A stretch of DNA of 64,000 nucleotides from the NCBI GenBank assembly GCA_963573305.1, contig OY754327.1:184520386-184584385 (forward strand), read 5' to 3'. This document shows positions 1-11,475 of this stretch, piece after piece (position 1 is the stretch's first letter; the number at the start of each line of letters is the position of its first letter). The notes beneath the pieces are model-generated. The model did not search any database, was not told the DNA's origin, and was given only the letters and a program-made list of their open reading frames with translations. The stretch comes from Pyrrhosoma nymphula (Eukaryota > Arthropoda > Insecta > Odonata > Coenagrionidae). The position numbers were made by a program, and so were the translations under genes.

Positions 1-1097
1 AATTTACTTCCATTAGATTCAATTGATGAATGTATTTATTGTGTGCTCATTAAATCCCATTAGAAGATGGTGATAGCAATAAAGGCAACGATACATCGAC
101 TGAGTTTTGCTTACAAATTCATTCGAATATTCGGCGCCAATGATTGTCACTGCCGTAGTTCTAATCTTGGGAAGGAGGTAAAACACGAAACTCTTATATT
201 CAAATTAAAGTGTAGTAATTATTAGACTCATGCATGAAAATTTGTCTCAAGAGAATTAATATTTGATCTATAATGCAATAATGCCGTCCTAGTCTCATCG
301 TTGTTTTTCATATTTTACAGTTGAAAAATATAATTTCCCGAATTGAATGTCACTGCGACTACACAGCTAGAGTAACCTATCTACTACCGGTCCCAGAACT
401 ACCTAGAGAATCGAATATTCTGGAAAATTGGACCGATTTCAAGTCCATGAAGGTTTTCCGATTAGGCACCAGCATGGGAATCAATGGGAATGCCAATTAA
501 GCCAGATTCTGGCCTTCCAGTTCCAGTGGGAGTGGCCACTTCGTCTTGGTCCTCCCAGCTACGATATCGTTCTGGCTGTCGTGTGGCCTGGCCCCCAACT
601 TGGCTCTCAAGTGGGTGCTCCGTGTAAAATGCCCAGTGTCACCCAAAGAGATCCAAGGAGTTACTGGCGCGAAACTTAGTTTGGGGCTGGAGATGCATTC
701 ACGTCATCAGTGGGGACGTCAGTGCTTCCAAACCACTGTCTGCGCCCGTCATTCCGAGGATTAAGGGAAAGGGTTTTGATTAACATAGATTTCATACATC
801 GTTAGAGATCTCGACATGAAACCGTGGCGCGGGTTTGGAATATTCCAGTCTCAGGTAGACGTTAACATTCGAACCATACATAAGCCATTGAAGTAAAATA
901 TGAGATGACTTCAACGTTATCATCGTGGGGGCTCATCGACTGCTAACATTCCTCCTCTAAATTTTAGCCTTTCTTACGGTTAACGCTGTTCTTATATAAT
1001 CTATAAATAAACAATAAAAGCGCGAATTACTTCACCATTGAAGTGCCTTGCGTATTTATCAATGAATACACAGAAGTACTACTGTAGTTTTTTTATT
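1..1097. other. unrecognised non-coding DNA
   Basis: Mixed-composition sequence. A short GC-richer patch at about 430-770 has overlapping small open frames, but none resembles a known family and none shows convincing splice sites. Nothing further is supported. Confidence 0.4.
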
Positions 1098-1651
1098 GGA
1101 GGTTCGGCCGCGACTGTGTGAGTCAATACAAATACTAAATTACACATTTTTTATATTTTGTCCAAAAAATCCTGCTTTCACTGATGAAATGCGTTACCTA
1201 TAGAAACCCAAAAGTAAGGAACAAAATTTGCAGATTATTCCACGAATGTATTTTAAATTAGCACTTTTTTCCAGCCATAGGAGCCGACTGCAGCGCCATT
1301 TCCTACGAATGACCACATTTTGACTTCAATTACGGCAGTAATTCCCTAATAACTAAAATAATAAGGTGGTAAGAGGCCTGTATTTTATTTTTATTCAACT
1401 TCTCTGGATTATTCCCTTCTTAGAGACAGTTTTCCACGAAAATGGCATTTATATTTTATGGAAAAATACTATTTTTCCCCGTGTTTCTCTCATTCCCCTA
1501 TTGAACACCATGTAATTTCAAGTACAATTACAGAATAAATAGCGTGGAAAGGTATTATTTTGTTGTTCATATCAGATAGAGGAGGACTTTTTCTACAAGT
1601 AGACAGAATATGAATAAAATGACATTTAAGTAATTTCACGGTGGAACCACC
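1098..1651. mobile_element. non-autonomous TIR element (MITE), copy 1
   Basis: About 554 bp that aligns almost end to end, in the same orientation, with 56546-57100. The right end reads CGGTGGAACCACC followed by TTAA, which mirrors the left end of the sister copy (GGTGGTTCCGCCG). In this copy the left end is degraded to GGAGGTTCGGCCG. Both copies share internal landmarks, including the GACTGTGTGAGTCAA segment just inside the left end. No open frame is present, so the element must have been moved by another transposase. The TTAA beside the right end fits a piggyBac-type target; a 3-bp TAA/TTA target of Harbinger type is the alternative. Confidence 0.75.
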
Positions 1652-1734
1652 TTAAGGTCATCATATTACATATGGTGTTAATCATATTTCCAATGGTATC
1701 CTCATTGCATTACATGTACGGGGAGAGTTTGTCT

Positions 1735-2000
1735 TCTTCCTTCCCCCCCCCTACCTCATGAAAGGAGAAAGGGCGAGGGAGGGGGGGGGAAGAAGGGAGG
1801 AAGGAGGAGGGAGGGGAGAGAGAGAGAGAGAATATCCCTCCTCTCAAGTGCTCTCTTTCCGTCGAGAGGAGCCCTCTTCTTTCCGGGGGAGAGTGTGCGC
1901 GCATCGGGGTCGAGGTCACGATTGCGTAATCCGCTGCTATCCCACGGGAGGAGGGGAAGTGGGAGGGGGAGGGGGAGGAGATTTCCCCTCCTTTTCCTCA
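1735..2000. repeat. purine-rich low-complexity tract with GA repeats
   Basis: Long G and GA runs, with a (GA)n stretch at about 1817-1832 and GGGAGG-type repeats at 1945-1980. Open frames across it on both strands are a by-product of low complexity. Such tracts can bind GAGA-type factors or form unusual structures, but nothing here shows function. Confidence 0.6.
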
Positions 2001-2735
2001 TCGACCTATCTCTCTGTACATATCCGTCGCTTGGACGGACGGACGGACGCAGAGGACGGGGTTTACAGACGAGCGCTTCGGAGCGGAGGCGGTGCTGGAG
2101 GCACACAGGTGTGCGGCGATGGTGCTCTCTGCATTTGCCGCTGTGGCTGTTGGTGCGGGCTGTGTGCTGCACACAAAGGATAGCGGCCACATTCCCTCCT
2201 TCTCCTAAATCCTCGTCCTTCCCAAAATACGTAACCCAAGGCCACGCATAAAATCCATGCCTTGAGTTTCGTGTCGGTCCGTGGCGTTGGCGCAAGTGAG
2301 AAATTCTTATTCTTGTAGGCGTCAGCGGCCTTTAAGTACATTGCAATTTATGAAGTACATAAAATTGTAAATTACAAAAGCAAAATAATGATGCAGTGTA
2401 ATGCAAAATTGCAGCATTACAATTACATAAGTTACTATAAATATAGTTTCAAACAATAAGGTTATACACTCCAGATTAAATACAAAGCATGGTAAAATTC
2501 AGTAATTAACTAAAAAAACAATAAAAAAGGAAAAGAGGACATATCCCGGGGACGTTCGACGAATACATTTTTTAACATAAGAGATCAATAATTATTGAAA
2601 CTCAAAACCCAATATACCATTAAATTTCAATAAAGGATGTTGGCAGAAAAAAGGCATTTCCCTGTACAATTGAAACAAATATAAAGTTAATACAAATTCA
2701 ATTGACAAGAGTTTTCACGGTGCATCGTTGTGCTG
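2001..2735. other. CpG-rich patch then AT-rich non-coding DNA
   Basis: 2001-2330 is comparatively CpG-rich and holds several overlapping frames of unlikely composition. 2340-2735 is AT-rich and shows no feature. No gene is supported. Confidence 0.35.
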
Positions 2736-2746
2736 TGATCGTTGAT

Positions 2747-3085
2747 TCAGTGATGCTTCGATGGGTGGGAATTCCGAGCACGGGTTGGTGTGACAAGAAA
2801 TGATCTGTTGCAGGGGCGGTGGTGGGGAGCCTTAGGATCAAGGAGAAGGGATCGAGACTTTCCGGAATGTATATCGGATTTGAGACGATACTGTTGGTAG
2901 AGATATTGCGGGCACTGTGAGTTTATGATTTTAAATGTTAAGATGAGATTATGGTATAATGGAAACGTTACCCAATAACCAAGGGCGTCCCACTTTCTTG
3001 CCTCCCACGAAACGACCTCCTTCCTTTTGTGGACCATTGCCTGCAGCCTCTTTGTCCTAACCTTACCCTCCCACATTGAACACAT
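2747..3085 (-). pseudogene. LINE C-terminal fragment
   Basis: The minus-strand frame matches the region just after the reverse transcriptase of CR1/L2-like LINEs: a LILTFKIIN block (family pattern LxLLTFKxLxG), then PQYL, then RSLLLDPKAPHHR and RSFLVTPTRARNSHP (family pattern RSxxLLxVPRxRTxxxxRSFxxxAPxxWNSLP). Only this last part survives; the polymerase core is absent. The expected LWNSLP ending has decayed to ARNSHP. The ATG nearest the upstream end is not a natural start, because this is a 5'-truncated retrotransposition product. Subfamily uncertain. Confidence 0.6.
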
Positions 3086-3100
3086 ACTTTATGGACCGCC

Positions 3101-4567
3101 TCGATTCCTCAGAATTGATATTACTTCTCATGACCACAACGGACTTCTCATCACTGCATCAGCAGTGTCGGAAACGAAGGACAGAAGCAATGGGACTGAA
3201 GTGCGTAACAAGGGTGCCCTCCTACCCTTTTCCGAAGGTTCGGAAGTTCGAATCGACGCTAGAGCCACCTTTGGCGACAACATGTACTGGGAACAAATGA
3301 AGCGCGGATTATTTATAATTTTCCATTTAGTTATTTATTGTTTCTTCATCTTCTAATGCTAAATAAAATACTCATTAATAATGTGTAACTTTAGAGTATA
3401 CATTATTGTTATAATAGTCATTATTCATGTTCTAATGTCACTGTTTTAATCAATTATTGAACTTGTTTTGTCTACACATTTCTGTCAATATCCAAATTCT
3501 GTAGCAATGGACGAATTCCTTTTAAATTGCCGTTTTCATGACGCTAGCTTGAATTGTTATTGCAAGTTCATAACTGCCTTTATCGTGCACTTTTGTATTT
3601 TGCGTAGGTATCCTATCCTTATACACTCTGTAGTGATCTTTCATGGAATATACCAATGAGTTTTTCTTCCAGCTTTCTTTTCTCGTTCCGTAAGCTTTTT
3701 GTTGGCTTACTTAGAGATATGCTATACAGGACAAAATTAAACACAACATTCACATTAAGTATTGCAAGATTTTATAGCATACGTGTAAGTCTCAAATAGC
3801 AAATAGAATTTACATGGATATAGTAGGTATGTTGATGGTAATTACAATTTGAGATTTTATTAATTGAAATTTGTCTAATGCACCTTAGGTTGTCTAGTTT
3901 ACCGAGTTTGATTTAATATACCTACATTGTAAACCTCCTTTTGATAGATTATACATTATGACTGTATACAGCCTTTATATACATTTCATATTCTGATGTG
4001 CATTAAAGACAATTTGCTAATGTATTTAAAAAAAAAGCTTATGTACGTAACCATGTCATCAGAACCAACCATCTACTAAAAATCTGTGCCTCACTGTGGA
4101 CGGGAAAAATCTTTTAAACGTGAAAAATTGGCTTTCAATACTCTATAATATGTTGCCCGAAGTATAGTGCCCAACAAATTATTCAGTACGGCCCCATAAA
4201 AGTGGCTCTGTGCTCTAATGTATGGCCCTGTACTCTCTGGAAGAATGCTTAGAACTTCACTTTTCCACTATTAGATGATAGTTATTATAAAGTGTTTGTA
4301 TCTCTGTATACTGTTTTTTGTATTCTGACTGACGACATCTAACGCAATGATTTTGTACAACAGATGAATTAAGATCGGACTCTGTCTGTACCACAGACCT
4401 CAATTAAAAGACCCAGCAACCACCCTGGACGAATCTTTCGAAATGTCCCACTCACATCGTCTCCACGCCCGCACGACGTCAAAATCGACATTTAATGAGT
4501 GGCTAATCTTGTTCTACTTCGCCCTAGCCACCTCTCCTCCTATCAAGCTCAAAACCAAAGTTCTATC
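3101..4567. other. unrecognised AT-rich DNA
   Basis: No coding similarity or clear repeat was seen in this 1.5-kb AT-rich stretch. Short frames at about 3030-3360 overlap the LINE fragment on the opposite strand and look like shadows. Confidence 0.35.
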
Positions 4568-4568
4568 A

Positions 4569-5360
4569 TAGGATTTAAACAACGTTCATGTGTGGAGCCA
4601 AGAGTGGGGACTGGAACTTAATCTGAGCAAATGCACGGCGGTACATTTCTTGCGGAGGTCGTCCAACTATTCCCATGTATATGCTGTGGATGGTGTTGAC
4701 ATAAAGGTGACAGATGAAGTGAAGGATCTAGGAGTTACGATAACTTCGGACCTATCGTGGGGAACACATATAAGAAATATTTGTGGCAGAGCTCTGAAGT
4801 AGCTAGGATTCGTCAAGCGTATTGTGGGAAGATTTTCAGATGAAAAAGTAAAAGAGAGGTGCTCTTTCGCACTCGTCCGGCCACACCTTGAATATGCAGC
4901 GAGCATATGGGATCCGGTGCAGAAAGACTTAATTCGGGAACTTAATAAAATACAAAGGAAAGCTGCGCGATTCGTCAAAAACTGCTACGGGCGTACAGAC
5001 AACGTTAAACAGATGTTAAACGAATTAGGTTGGGAGCCGCTAGAGACTCGGAGGCTGCGCGCTAGGCTTAGATTACTTGAGCAATTAAGAATAGATATCT
5101 TTAAGAGCGACACGGAGAACATCATATAAGAACCCCACTATATTTCCAGGTCCGACAGAAACGATAAATTAAGAGAGATATTTTGCCGAACGGATAGGTA
5201 TGGGAATTCGTTTTTCCCCCGTACAATAAGGGACTTTAATAAATGCTAGGCGTAATTTCATTAGAGCGTTTCCTTTTTATATTTAAACGGCTGGTGTCCT
5301 AACACCCCCCGCCACACGGCTATTGAGGTGGCTTGCGGGGTAGTACGTAGATGTAGATGA
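4569..5360 (+). pseudogene. CR1/Jockey-like LINE, 3' end of reverse transcriptase ORF with 3' UTR
   Basis: Reads DLNNVHVWSQEWGLELN, then KDLGVTITSDLSW, then RPHLEYAASIWDP, then IQRKAARFV and FFPRTIRDFN. This is the usual block order for the thumb and C-terminal part of arthropod CR1-like LINE polymerases. The frame is continuous apart from TAG at 4800-4802 and TAA at 5127-5129. It stops near 5246 and is followed by a short 3' UTR with CCGCCACAC, GGTGGCTTGCGGGGTA and a GTAGATGTAGATG tail. The finger and palm domains and the endonuclease are missing, as expected from 5' truncation. A minus-strand copy of the same 3' tail lies near 11.4 kb and a longer relative at 40.1-42.5 kb. Confidence 0.85.
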
Positions 5361-5683
5361 AAACCTTAGAACGGCCGCGTTTGTATGTGGATTCTTTTAT
5401 ACAAGGAACTTGTTGCCAGTGACCTCAGTCTGCCTGTGGCCTTCACTCAAAATACTCTAGTCTTTCCCAAACTCCCCTCACCCCCTTCTACGGATAACCT
5501 ATAGTACTCGGCTGCTTTGAACGGAAAGCTTTGAATAATTGTTCCTTTTCCGGAGCCTACAGAAGAGCATTTGGCCATGTTTTAGCAAACTGATTTTTTA
5601 AAGTAACCAAATCACCTAAAATGAGTCCTTATTTTTAGAAAAGTTTATATTGCAAATTGAATTTACCTATAACCGCTAGTTAT
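5361..5683. other. unrecognised non-coding DNA
   Basis: No repeat or coding similarity seen. Confidence 0.3.
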
Positions 5684-5867
5684 TAACCACAGAGGGTCAC
5701 ATGGACCCCAAGGAAATCAGGGACATCCCCATCAGAGATATTTTGGCCATAGGACTCTATGGGTGATGTCAAATCTTGCGGACGGCACAATGGTTAGGTC
5801 TAAGTGCCTCAGGACTCCATCTTTAGGGGTCCTGCTGCAAATTTAATCTAATCTAACCACAGAGGGT
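5684..5867 (+). mobile_element. LINE 3'-end insertion with 14-bp target-site duplication
   Basis: TAACCACAGAGGGT occurs at 5684-5697 and again at 5854-5867. Between the two lies a 156-bp insert that encodes MDPKEIRDIPIRDILA and a stop, then a 3' UTR ending in AATCTAATC. The same peptide and UTR occur at 9780-9950, so this is a short 5'-truncated copy of that LINE. The clean duplication shows insertion by target-primed reverse transcription and suggests a fairly young event. Confidence 0.85.
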
Positions 5868-6614
5868 ACTTTTTATTTTATTTGGTGATAGTGAAAGGAA
5901 ATGCATTTTTAATCTTGCATTGTTACAGCTTAAAACGTGAAATAATATGCTTTAATGGAGACGGAACCGAAGTTAATTTTAGCTCCACCATAGGTTCGGA
6001 TATAGAGGCGTTTGCTTTTATCAACTATGGTATAAACCCTAAGACGGGTGCATTTTAGATTTCCTATGAAAAGTCAGTAGTTTATTAATCCAAAGATGAA
6101 AAGTTGTTTTAAAGTAGCCAGTATTTGTCCTCAAGCTGGAGTGACTGAGGATGTATGGGAGACGACTCGCATGTAACAATGCCTGTTACTGGGACTGTGA
6201 CGCTCCACACCAATTCAGGTTACATGTCAATATATTTAACGGAGTATTAACTCCGTGGTGATAAATAATGAAAAACCATTTCCGTAGCCAAAGCGTGTCC
6301 CGGGGTTCAGTCGGAAGTCGCCGCAGTCCTCCACTCCCGGCCGAGAGACTTTGGTTCCTCCCCTTCCCGTAGAAATCCCAATGTTTCCGCAATTTTTAAG
6401 AGCTGAATGGTTGAATCATCAATCCAGGAAAATGCTAATGGTGTTACATGGCAAAAAATATGTTTAAATAATAATTAGGAATGAGCCCCAACGTTGATCA
6501 GGGCCCTTGCACTTTCACCCTTAGGACGTGTTCGCGCCATAGTTTCGTGGGATGAGACAAGGGAGCCCTTCGCGAAGAGCGGAATCACCGCTCACTTATT
6601 TTTAGTTGAGTTTT
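5868..6614. other. unrecognised DNA 5' of the BEL element
   Basis: Mixed composition with a GC-richer patch at 6250-6390. No feature is supported. Confidence 0.3.
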
Positions 6615-6850
6615 TGTTCAGGCGCCCGTATGGGGCGCTGTGTGTGTATGGTGTGTGGTCTGTTCAGTAGAGCAGACGAGTAGTATGAATGTGTCGTCCA
6701 TGAGCAGAAGGTGAACTCGAGAAGCAGCCGACGGACCTGAGAACAATCGCCTAAAGGAGCCCAAAAGACGAGTGGTGATTTCGTTCGGTGTGGGGCTCCC
6801 TATGAGGGATATCAAAATACAGTCCACTTAAATTAGCTTTGGCATGAACA
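6615..6850 (+). repeat. putative 5' LTR of BEL/Pao element
   Basis: A 236-bp segment begins TGTTCA and ends TGAACA, the TG...CA inverted ends expected of an LTR. It sits directly upstream of a leader and a BEL-type gag. The internal sequence continues with TTTTTGGTCCTTCGGGCCGG, a motif typical just downstream of BEL/Pao LTRs where the primer-binding site lies. No matching 3' LTR was found downstream, because the element is broken at about 9.6 kb. The boundaries are inferred from the ends and the position. Confidence 0.65.
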
Positions 6851-6971
6851 GTTTTTGGTCCTTCGGGCCGGATGCCTATGGATATTAAGAACATTTTGTC
6901 GGTAGAATTTTTGTCTCGTTTTCCAGGGATTTTCGTTAATACAGCATTTCTAATTTTGTCGCGTGTTTAGG

Positions 6972-7730
6972 ATGGCTCCCATTGACGATTTATTAATTAA
7001 AGAAGAGTTTTCGTGGCAAAAAATAATTCGTATCGAGGAGGTTGCTGTTAAGGTCGAAAGGGTTCCGGGTGACGCGAAAAATGTGGCGGTATTCAGGGCG
7101 ATGACGAAGGGTAAGGATGAATTTCGTAGTCGTTATCCCGAACTAATAGCAAACATCATTTTGCGTTATAGGAAACAAGATGTTGACCAAGCTGAGAGTT
7201 TTCAGGCTAAGATCGTGCTGTTCAAAACCAGGTATAGTAACATTAAAGCGATAATGGTCACGTTGCTTCATGCTGAAGGATCGGGGCAAAATGCGTTAGG
7301 TTCTGCATCTATGACCTCTGTAACTGGCCCAGGAATGTAGAGAATTACGTTTCCCAAGTTGAACTTGGTTGAGTTTAATGGAGATCTTGAGACTTGACAG
7401 AACTTTCATGTCCTTTTTGTGGCGGTGATTCATAATTCGACCGAATTATCTGGGGTTGAGAGATTCATGTACTTACGGTCATGTCTTAAAGGGGAAGCGT
7501 TGTCGTTGGTGTCGTCTTTACCTCTTGCTAATGAAAATTATGCGGTGGCTTGGGATTCTTTAAAGTCACCCTATAATGAACCGTCATTGTTGACGAATGC
7601 CTACTTGGAGGCATTATTGGGTCTGAAGCCTGTTGATCGGTCCCCTGAACAGTTACGTAGGTACATTTTCTACACTGTTGATTGGATATACGGGCGCATT
7701 AACGGCGCTGGAATATCGTGTCGAAGATTA
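6972..7730 (+). pseudogene. BEL/Pao retrotransposon gag, N-terminal and middle part
   Basis: Starts at the ATG reading MAPIDDLLIKEE just after the leader. The middle part contains FPKLNLVEFNGDLET, VAVIHNSTELSGVERFMYL and LKGEALSLVSSL, matching the conserved BEL/Pao gag core (PKxxLPxFxGD...FxxxI...KFxYLxxxLxGxA). Two in-frame stops interrupt it: TAG at 7338-7340, and TGA at about 7395 where tryptophan is expected. A frameshift near 7725 moves the reading frame into the next ORF. The protein would form the capsid of the retrotransposon particle. Not functional. Confidence 0.85.
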
Positions 7731-7731
7731 G

Positions 7732-9012
7732 GTGGAAATTCTTTCGTTCCTTTTACGAAAGAAATTGAGTACAGACCTTAGAGAAAGGTGGGAGAAAGAA
7801 GGCTTGTTTACTGTGCAAGGTTATATTTCATTTTTGGAGCAAGAAGCTCGAGTGCTGGAAGCAGCTAAGTGTAGACCCTCAAAGGGAAGCTCACCTGGCC
7901 CAAGAATGTCGGGAATGCTAAATAAGAAGAAATGTAAGTCTTATGGGGCCAGGACTAGTACTTTAATGACAAGCATGGATGCATATCGCAGGCCCGCGTC
8001 TCCGACATGCGCGTTGTGTGGAGCAAATCACCCATTACATTCATGCGGAAATTTTAAGAGTTTGTACGCGAATGATAGGTTTCGGGTGGCGAAAGAGAAG
8101 CGTATTTGCATAGGGTGTTTGCAGAGTGGGCATTCAGTCAAAACTTGTCACAGACAACATCCTTGTCAACATTGCCCATGTAAACAGCATTCCTTGCTGC
8201 ATTTTACGCCGCGTGAGCAGGATGAGTTTAAGGGAATTGCGGCAAAGAGTGTACAAGGGAAGGCGAACATGGAAAGCGACTTCGGTGAGCAAGGAACAAC
8301 CGATGGGGCATCGATGACCTTGACTTTCCCTGTAGAATCTGTTGTTGATTCATCTAAAGCTCTCGGGGTAAGATCGGAGTACGTTGTACTGCTGTCAACC
8401 GCAGCAGGTCGAGTGCGAGACCAAAAGGGCAATTTTCAGCGAGTGAAAATCCTGATCGATAGTGCAATTCAAGGATCATTCATTACCAAGGCATGTGCTG
8501 AAGGCTTGGAGTTGCCTGTTGAAAGGGCATTCACGTCAATTTCCGGTTTGGCCCGAACCGCGGTGGGCGTCGCTCACGGTAAATTAACTGTCGTATTTGA
8601 ACCGATGTCGAAGGGCGAAACATTAGAGGTTGAAGTCTTAGTAATAGATGACATTGCGCGTTGCCCTATGATGGAGGTGCAGAGGAAGCAGTGGCCGCAC
8701 ATTCGTAATCTTAACCTAACGGATCCACTGTATTATCGACCCGAGGCTATTGATATTTTATTGGGTGTCGAATGGTTGGGCACGGTAATGATTGGAAATA
8801 TAATAACAGGTACAACGGGTACTCCGAGTGCAATAGACACACTGTGGGGATATTGCTTAGTGGGGAAGGTGCATCAAGTGGCCGATAGCATTAGTTCATT
8901 TTGCTTGGCTGTTGAGCCTCAATTTGAGTACTATATCCGAAAATTTTGGGAGGTAGAGGAACCTCCAAGCGTTCATTACCTGAGTGAGGATGATAAGAAA
9001 TGTGAAATGTGA
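7732..9012 (+). pseudogene. BEL/Pao gag C-terminus (zinc knuckles) and aspartic protease
   Basis: An open frame of about 426 codons continues gag after the frameshift (LLRKKLSTDLRERWE). Zinc-knuckle cysteines follow at roughly residues 90-150: CALCGANHPLHSC, CIGCLQSGHSVKTC and CQHCPC. The retropepsin-like protease follows at about residues 240-350, with ILIDSAIQGSFIT and IDILLGVEWLG. BEL proteases normally read DSGS at the active site; here it is DSAI, so the catalytic triplet is mutated. The frame ends at TGA 9010-9012, just where the linker to reverse transcriptase should begin. No reverse transcriptase or RNase H follows, so roughly 2-3 kb of pol is deleted. Confidence 0.9.
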
Positions 9013-9062
9013 GTCGCAATGTTGGTCTGGATTAAACTGATCCATCGCCAGGAATTCTCGCA

Positions 9063-9600
9063 GGAGCTAACGGCTCTTCGAAAGTAGAATGTGACTACCC
9101 CCGATTAAGAAAATTGAGTCCCTTCGTAGATTTGAAAGGAGTTTTAAAGGGTGGGCGGAAATTTCCTGGCCGTCATCAGTTTTCGAAATTACTTGTGGAT
9201 TATTTTCATGAAATTTATCTTCGCCCGGGGTCATTGAATTTGCATGCTATTATTCAACGGCAATTTTGGATTTTGTCGGCTATGAATTTGATCCGCCAAA
9301 GGGTTGGCAGGTGCGTGAAGTGTGTCCGCGCACATCCCACAACTATACAACCTAAAATAGGAACTTTGCCATCGAAAAGGTTTCAACAGATAAAGCCATT
9401 TAATGCTTGTGGGGTAGACTATGGAGGGCCGTATGATGTTACGCTTGGAAGACTCCGTAACGCTCGCAAGTTCAAGGCTTGTATATGTTTACTCGTTTGT
9501 CTTTCAACCAAAGCTATTCATTTGTAATTGGTTTCTGAACTTACTACTAAAGCGTTTCTCGCAGCATTTCGCCGTTTTATCGCTCGCTGGACTGCCACTT
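9063..9600 (+). pseudogene. BEL/Pao integrase, N-terminal part, truncated
   Basis: The frame begins within pol (GANGSSKVECDYPRLRKLSPFVDLKG) and runs through the integrase zinc-binding region (HQFSKLLVDYFHE, ARCVKC-like GRCVKCVRAHP). It then enters the start of the catalytic core (FNACGVDYGGPY, KACICLLVCLSTKAIHL). A TAA at 9525-9527 replaces the glutamate codon expected after AIHL, and similarity continues (LVSELTTKAFLAAFRRF) to about 9600. There the sequence changes abruptly into a LINE 3' end, so most of the DDE core and the C-terminal domain are gone. It lies in a different frame from the protease ORF, so the internal deletion is also frame-disrupting. Confidence 0.88.
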
Positions 9601-9601
9601 T

Positions 9602-9950
9602 AGGACGATAGTTGGACTACTGACAGGTCACTATCAAGTCAATAGGCACCTCAACCTCATGGGAATAATTGATTCACCTAGATGCCGATGGTGCGAAGAA
9701 GCGGATGAAACAACATCACACATTCTCTGCGAATGCCCGTCAATTTCCAGGACTCGTATGAGACACTTTAAGACTGCATTTATGGATCCCAGGGAAATCA
9801 GGGACATCCCCATTACAGACATCCTGGCCTTAAGCAAGGCCATAGGAATCTATGGGTGATGATGCGATATTGTGGATGGCAGATTGGACCGACAGGTCTA
9901 AGTGCCTTGGGACTCCCATAGGGGCAGCCTACCACTAAGCTTAATCGATA
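9602..9950 (+). mobile_element. Jockey/R1-like LINE 3' end inserted in BEL integrase
   Basis: The frame reads TIVGLLTGHYQVNRHLNLMG, then CRWCEEADETTSHILCECP, then DPREIRDIPITDILA and a stop near 9860. The LLTGHxxLNxHLxxMG block followed by CxxCxxxxETxxHxLxxCP is the C-terminal zinc-finger region found after reverse transcriptase and RNase H in Jockey/R1-type LINEs. A 3' UTR of about 90 bp follows and is related to the 5.70-5.85 kb copy. The 5' junction falls exactly where BEL integrase similarity ends, so the fragment interrupts that element. BEL sequence was not recognised after 9950. Confidence 0.85.
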
Positions 9951-11397
9951 TAAGTATCTATCATGGAAGTTAATGTGGATGATCAGGAGTTGAACCCAAG
10001 ACTATAGGTCAGCGGAAAGTAGCCAATCATCAGCAGAGTGGCAACATTCAGTAATGTGGGCATCTTGAAAATTGTTCAACATCTAGTAGGTACTTGGTAA
10101 AAAACTGAACGTTGCATAAAACGTTGCATGAAAAAGTGTTAGTTTCAGGCTTGACGCAGGGAATAAACTACATTCTCCTTCTTGTAGACGTAATCCTCTC
10201 TTTGCTAGTTGTGCAATAGTTACTCATTGGAACTGGAAAGTGATCGTGAGTCAATTAATGTTGAATGTCGAATTATTTAAATGTCTTCACGCCATACAAA
10301 TTGCTACACTACTAGAATTAGGTAAAAGCTATCTTAATAAAGAAATTATTTTATTTGTCACCAATTACCAACGCACTTTTGTTTAGACATTTAATCCCTG
10401 ATTTGGTCTTCATCAACATGCTACTATAGGGGAGGTGCGAAATGACGTGGGTGGCGGGGAAGGGGTGGAGGGGAAGGTCGGCTCGCCACAAAACTCGCAT
10501 CTCCGCGAAGAGGATATTTTCTTTTCAACGAGGACGCTTTAAAACTGCGCCGAACCGAAGTCGGTCGATGCATCAAAGGATGAGAAAAAACGGGTAACAA
10601 AGTTGGCAGAATGACAACTTTTCGAGCGTCTTAAAATTCCGATTACAGCAAAGGGAAAAATGTCTACGAGTCCCTTGAATGATAGTTCTAAACAATAATT
10701 TACCGCTCGACAGTCTCCATTTCCTCCACGTCGACCACAAATACTTCAGTCTCCCGATCCGCTTCACTTGGCTCCCACGTGATGAATGTTCATGGGCTCG
10801 GGGACGGACGGCCTTTCGCTGCAGCCGTGTTCGGTGCAGTCCATGATTGGAGCGCCTATAGTAACCAATGGTGAGAAGAAAAGTGGCATTCACTCGAGTG
10901 CCAAACGCTCGAACCTTCCTCCCACGCATATCGCGCTCCCGCTGCAGCGGAGCTCAGAAGGCACGGAATAAGGATGCTAAGCGATTTCGTCTGGAAAATA
11001 CCCGGAAGATATCCAGGGAAGCATCAATTACCGACCCTCTACACATGCTATTGATATCATCAAACCCCTTGCTTACATTAATACGCTCATTGCCCAAGAA
11101 AAAAAGTGGTTCTTTAGAGAGAGAGGAGTACTTAACCTATTGAGGACACCTGTCCCATTCACGCTGGATTTCATTTAAAAAAATTCCGATTTAAGCGATG
11201 ATGAATGAGATGTCTCTACTTAGAATCATATTCAAAATTTTCTCGCTTGATTAAAAATGCCTTCGAAAAAATATTTTGTTTAATTTTCTCAAAATTCTTT
11301 CGCAAAAAGGCGGAGTAATTGAATGTTTATGTATTAAGAGCAGCAGTCGCTAAGCCATTTTACTATCGGGGTACACTCATGTTTAAAAAAAAATCTC
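9951..11397. other. unrecognised DNA with a CpG-rich island
   Basis: 10440-10980 is CpG-rich and carries overlapping minor frames on both strands. None resembles a known protein. It could be a promoter or first-exon island, but no TATA, splice or coding evidence was found. Confidence 0.35.
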
Positions 11398-11475
11398 TTC
11401 TACACCTACATAATACCCTGCAAGCCACCACATGGGTGAGTGGCAGGGGGTGAGTTCTCACCAACATGCTCTACA
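11398..11475 (-). mobile_element. CR1-like LINE 3' tail fragment
   Basis: On the minus strand this reads CCCCCTGCCACTCACC, then GTGGTGGCTTGCAGGGTA, then TTATGTAGGTGTAG. It matches the 3' UTR and tail of the LINE at about 5290-5360 (GCCACAC, GGTGGCTTGCGGGGTA, GTAGATGTAGATG). Only about 75 bp are visible, the result of extreme 5' truncation or decay. Confidence 0.65.

Noticed and set aside
1175..1212. CTGATGA ... GAAAC in the 555-bp TIR element looked like a hammerhead core
   Set aside because: The second copy (about 56630) reads GCAAC instead of GAAAC, no stem II is evident in either, and the rest of the element has TIRs, not Penelope-type arms.
1756..2295. 179-codon minus-strand ORF
   Set aside because: Runs through GA-rich low-complexity sequence and is rich in R, L, P and S; a composition artefact.
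9951..10150. Searched for the rest of the BEL integrase and a 3' LTR after the LINE insertion
   Set aside because: No TGTTCA...TGAACA segment or integrase C-terminal blocks are visible; the 3' half appears to be lost.
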